A stretch of 64,000 bases of DNA, taken from contig JBAVOR010000031.1 of assembly GCA_049692255.1 (NCBI GenBank), forward strand, positions 25,564-89,563. Reading direction: 5' to 3'. The notes beneath the pieces are model-generated. The model did no database searches. It worked only from the letters and a program-made list of their open reading frames with translations, and had not been told where the DNA came from. Positions within the stretch are counted from its first letter, which is position 1; every line of letters begins with the position of its first letter. This document shows positions 61,710 through 64,000 of the stretch, in pieces. Position numbers and translations under genes: made by a program. The stretch comes from JBAVOR01 sp049692255. GTDB lineage: Bacteria > Babelota > Babeliae > Babelales > JACPOV01.

Positions 61710-63012
61710 GCGCCAATATCTTTCTCATCTGTGTTTTATATAATTCAACATGTGGCTGGTCAAATGGATTAACCCCTAAAAGGGATCCTAAGTATACCAT
61801 TTCTAACAAAGAAAGTTGTAAAAATTGTCCAAGATAATACGGTTTTAGCGTTGTCAGTTGCACATGAGTGTACGGTATGCCTACTGCATCATAGGCGTGC
61901 ATGGTTGCCTGCAGCGCTGCGCGCATAAGCGATTGGAGCGATTGGTCAACTAATGATGGCACTACCGTTGTTACGCCACGAGCAGTAATAGTATAATCAA
62001 TGGGCATCTGATCGACCGAGACAAATGTAGTAGCAATAGTATGTGCGCCACCTAAATAGCGCTGTGCAATTGAATGCAAATCGGTCGTGCCAACTGATAC
62101 GGTCGGCACCAGTGCTACAGCATTGCCCTGCGCATCAACTTTACCCAAACTTTCTCCTGCTAATTGACGCCACCATGCACCAACGCCAGCCAATGCCGGA
62201 CAAAACATAAAATAATCGTGCACTACGCATCCTGCACAATATGCCTGATATTTAAACAGTGCCATACGTATTGCATCATGCAGATCTGGCTGGTCAAACA
62301 ACAGTTGCGTGATATCACGTGCACCGGCGCACAACTGATCGATATCAATACCAACTAACGCACACACGAATAGCCCGGCGGCAGAGAAAACTGAATAGCG
62401 TCCCCCTACTGCCAACGGTATCGGCAAACGCATTAATGTTGCTTGCTGAGCATAGATATCTAATGGTGAACCCGGATCAGTAATCACCACTACTGCTTCA
62501 CGCCATGATGTATCGTATAGTTTGAGCTGATCGATGCATACTTGCATGTTAGCAACTGTTTCAGCCGTAGTACCCGATTTAGTAACTCCCACAATTATTA
62601 CTTTTTTACCTACACGCAGCAGATCGTGCATACGTTTAATAATACGCTCCATATGCAGCACATCAAACGTATCCGCGAATAGCAGCTCAGGCACATACGC
62701 GTGTGCTATTGTGCACTGCAATGCGGTGTACAGTGCTGATGCACCCAGTTGCGAACCACCAATGCCAATCGCAATTATTAACGCTGGCTCTTGCAGCCGT
62801 ATATCAGCAGCGCATTGTGCAATAATAGCATGCATTGCGTTATCGAACGGCAAATAAGCATATGATAACGGGTGCGCATACGCTTCGTGCTGCGTAATAG
62901 CACGTTGTACATCATGCGTTACCGTATCAATACTTTTTTTGTTTTTTTCGTACGTTGCATCAACAGACGATGACAGCGTAACGTGCAATGGGTTCATGCT
63001 CACACCAATCAC
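61702..63012 (-). CDS. pgi: Glucose-6-phosphate isomerase
   Basis: 436 residues, the short bacterial form. IGIGGSQLGASALYTALQ, GVTKSGTTAETVA and VGGRYSVFSAAGL are the signature blocks. It interconverts glucose-6-P and fructose-6-P, so it can recycle fructose-6-P from transketolase reactions back to Zwf. It starts at GTG overlapping the preceding stop in GTGA; an ATG 15 bases downstream (62997) is an alternative. Member of the pgi-zwf-gnd series. Confidence 0.96.
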   Translation of the reverse strand: MIGVSMNPLHVTLSSSVDATYEKNKKSIDTVTHDVQRAITQHEAYAHPLSYAYLPFDNAMHAIIAQCAADIRLQEPALIIAIGIGGSQLGASALYTALQCTIAHAYVPELLFADTFDVLHMERIIKRMHDLLRVGKKVIIVGVTKSGTTAETVANMQVCIDQLKLYDTSWREAVVVITDPGSPLDIYAQQATLMRLPIPLAVGGRYSVFSAAGLFVCALVGIDIDQLCAGARDITQLLFDQPDLHDAIRMALFKYQAYCAGCVVHDYFMFCPALAGVGAWWRQLAGESLGKVDAQGNAVALVPTVSVGTTDLHSIAQRYLGGAHTIATTFVSVDQMPIDYTITARGVTTVVPSLVDQSLQSLMRAALQATMHAYDAVGIPYTHVQLTTLKPYYLGQFLQLSLLEMVYLGSLLGVNPFDQPHVELYKTQMRKILAHE

Positions 63013-64000
63013 CCTTGTTTTAATACTTTTGCTAATGCATCGAGCGCTTGTGTTGCAGTATTGATTGCATCAGTTAATCGCTGCTGTGCTTGTTGTTGCT
63101 CTTGCTTCTTTTTATATTCTGCTGCCGAATCAATTGGTTCTGATGATACTGCCGGATCAAGCCGTTCATTTAAATAATCCATCGTTGCTGGAGTAACATT
63201 GCCCGTTGCATAAATATCGCACAAATATTCTTTGAGCTTTTCTTGAAATTCAGGATCTTGCGCATACCTAGTTCCATTGATTGTGTCTGCATGCCCTATC
63301 ACTTTTTGTAAAAATTCAAGATCTGTTACTGGCGTACGCCATGGTGATTTACTACTTTCTGGGCGATAAATAAGAATAACATGTATATCATTCTCAGCGA
63401 TTATCAAGGAGCTTTCAGCATCAGTAATTGCATCAGCTATCCAATCCATATTATTTCTAAATGCGCTGCCACCCACTAAGGTTAAAAAAAGTGTATCATT
63501 GCTACGAGCATCCGGTTTTCCTAAAAGATACGCAGCTCCTGCGTATGTTCCTTTATATGCAGCTTTTAAAGACACTTTACAAAAATCCACCAGATTTTTA
63601 CTCTTTTGTTCCAAATGGTCATAGACATATGTACGAACCGTCGTAAATATAGCTGGTTCTGATACTATCTTCCTCTCTTGGTCGTATGGAAAAAATGGAT
63701 TTTTTTCGACCAAGTCTCGTTCGCTGCTGAAACCACTGATATCTTTCGTTGCTTCTTTTAACAACCTCCCTACTTCATTAGACAGACTATGCGCTGAAGT
63801 CAACACCAAATTAATTACTTGTGTTCTTGCAGTATCAATAGAACCGTTAGCATTAACATATATAGGCAACTGTTCTTGATACAAGTTTACATGAACTTTC
63901 TTTTTCGCATTTTTATCATATTCTTCATTTGCCGCTCGGCCATAAAACGGCTTTCCCTGCGCATCAATTACTTGACCCAATGAAACAACCGCATTGGAAT
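63009..64000 (-). CDS. Hypothetical protein, N-terminus beyond window
   Basis: At least 330 residues; the frame is open at base 64000, so the true start lies outside and the TTG at 63980 is probably internal. A central part (about 150-215 from the edge) reads AAYKGTYAGAAYLLG, then TLFLTLVGGSAFRNNMDWIA and DIHVILIYRP, a pattern I associate loosely with macro-like or PARG-related proteins of protists; this is a weak inference. The C-terminus is a Gln/Ala/Thr-rich coil. Its stop overlaps pgi, so it is co-transcribed with the sugar genes despite no obvious link. Confidence 0.7.
   Translation of the reverse strand, partial: SNAVVSLGQVIDAQGKPFYGRAANEEYDKNAKKKVHVNLYQEQLPIYVNANGSIDTARTQVINLVLTSAHSLSNEVGRLLKEATKDISGFSSERDLVEKNPFFPYDQERKIVSEPAIFTTVRTYVYDHLEQKSKNLVDFCKVSLKAAYKGTYAGAAYLLGKPDARSNDTLFLTLVGGSAFRNNMDWIADAITDAESSLIIAENDIHVILIYRPESSKSPWRTPVTDLEFLQKVIGHADTINGTRYAQDPEFQEKLKEYLCDIYATGNVTPATMDYLNERLDPAVSSEPIDSAAEYKKKQEQQQAQQRLTDAINTATQALDALAKVLKQG

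Overview
This window looks like a chromosome segment of an AT-rich, Gram-negative bacterium living inside a eukaryotic host, most like the Candidatus Dependentiae (TM6/Babeliae) lineage. That placement is inference. BamA and a second barrel protein point to an outer membrane. About half of the roughly 60 genes begin with a Sec signal peptide, most of them without recognisable homologues. Several secreted proteins carry eukaryote-facing domains: ankyrin repeats with a C-terminal F-box-like motif, seven-bladed WD40 propellers behind a Skp1-like domain, a macro domain and an EndoU-type RNase. I saw no rRNA, CRISPR array, phage module or classical insertion sequence.

Layout. 1-9 kb: a secreted coiled-coil protein cut by the window edge, an OPT-like carrier, an EamA transporter, another secreted coiled-coil protein, tRNA-Leu(CAG), an alpha/beta hydrolase, a HIT protein, tRNA-Leu(CAA), a GspF/PilC protein and a DUF167 protein. 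9-13.8 kb: secreted low-complexity proteins around tRNA-Ser(GCT), tRNA-Arg(ACG) and tRNA-Ser(TGA), a GIY-YIG nuclease, and a coupled VOC/LysE pair. 13.9-24.4 kb: an RPE65-type carotenoid oxygenase, a BI-1 protein, thioredoxin, secreted hypotheticals, BamA and CysS. 24.4-27 kb: a duplicated ankyrin module. 27-32.3 kb: a secreted metalloprotease, a methyltransferase, a second GIY-YIG gene inside duplicated sequence, and LysS. 32.4-36.1 kb: three SP-TM proteins with similar promoters plus one decayed member. 36.2-40 kb: FtsL-like/FtsI and a barrel protein. 40-45 kb: secreted proteins including the macro-domain protein and small two-TM proteins. 45-47.1 kb: groES-groEL. 47.9-55 kb: Rpe, two Skp1-like/WD40 proteins flanking the EndoU-like protein, and transketolase. 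55-59 kb: secreted hypotheticals, a ComEC-like protein and a cyclase-family hydrolase. 59.4-64 kb: the overlapping series (unknown gene)-pgi-zwf-gnd.

How it fits together. Pgi, Zwf, Gnd, Tkt and Rpe cover most of the pentose phosphate pathway, so sugar phosphates could feed NADPH and ribose production. FtsI/FtsL and BamA indicate retained septal peptidoglycan synthesis and outer-membrane assembly. The secreted set suggests investment in manipulating the host, with one theme being Skp1/F-box-type ubiquitin ligases.

Intergenic DNA is rich in dispersed repeats of at least three kinds. One is a palindrome bounded by GCGCTC and GAGCGC. Another is an element directly abutting the 3' CCA of tRNA genes, also found beside both GIY-YIG genes. 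The third is a 132-nt block following both tRNA-Ser genes. Remnants of duplicated genes (ankyrin partner, transketolase tail, TM tails) show ongoing local duplication and decay.
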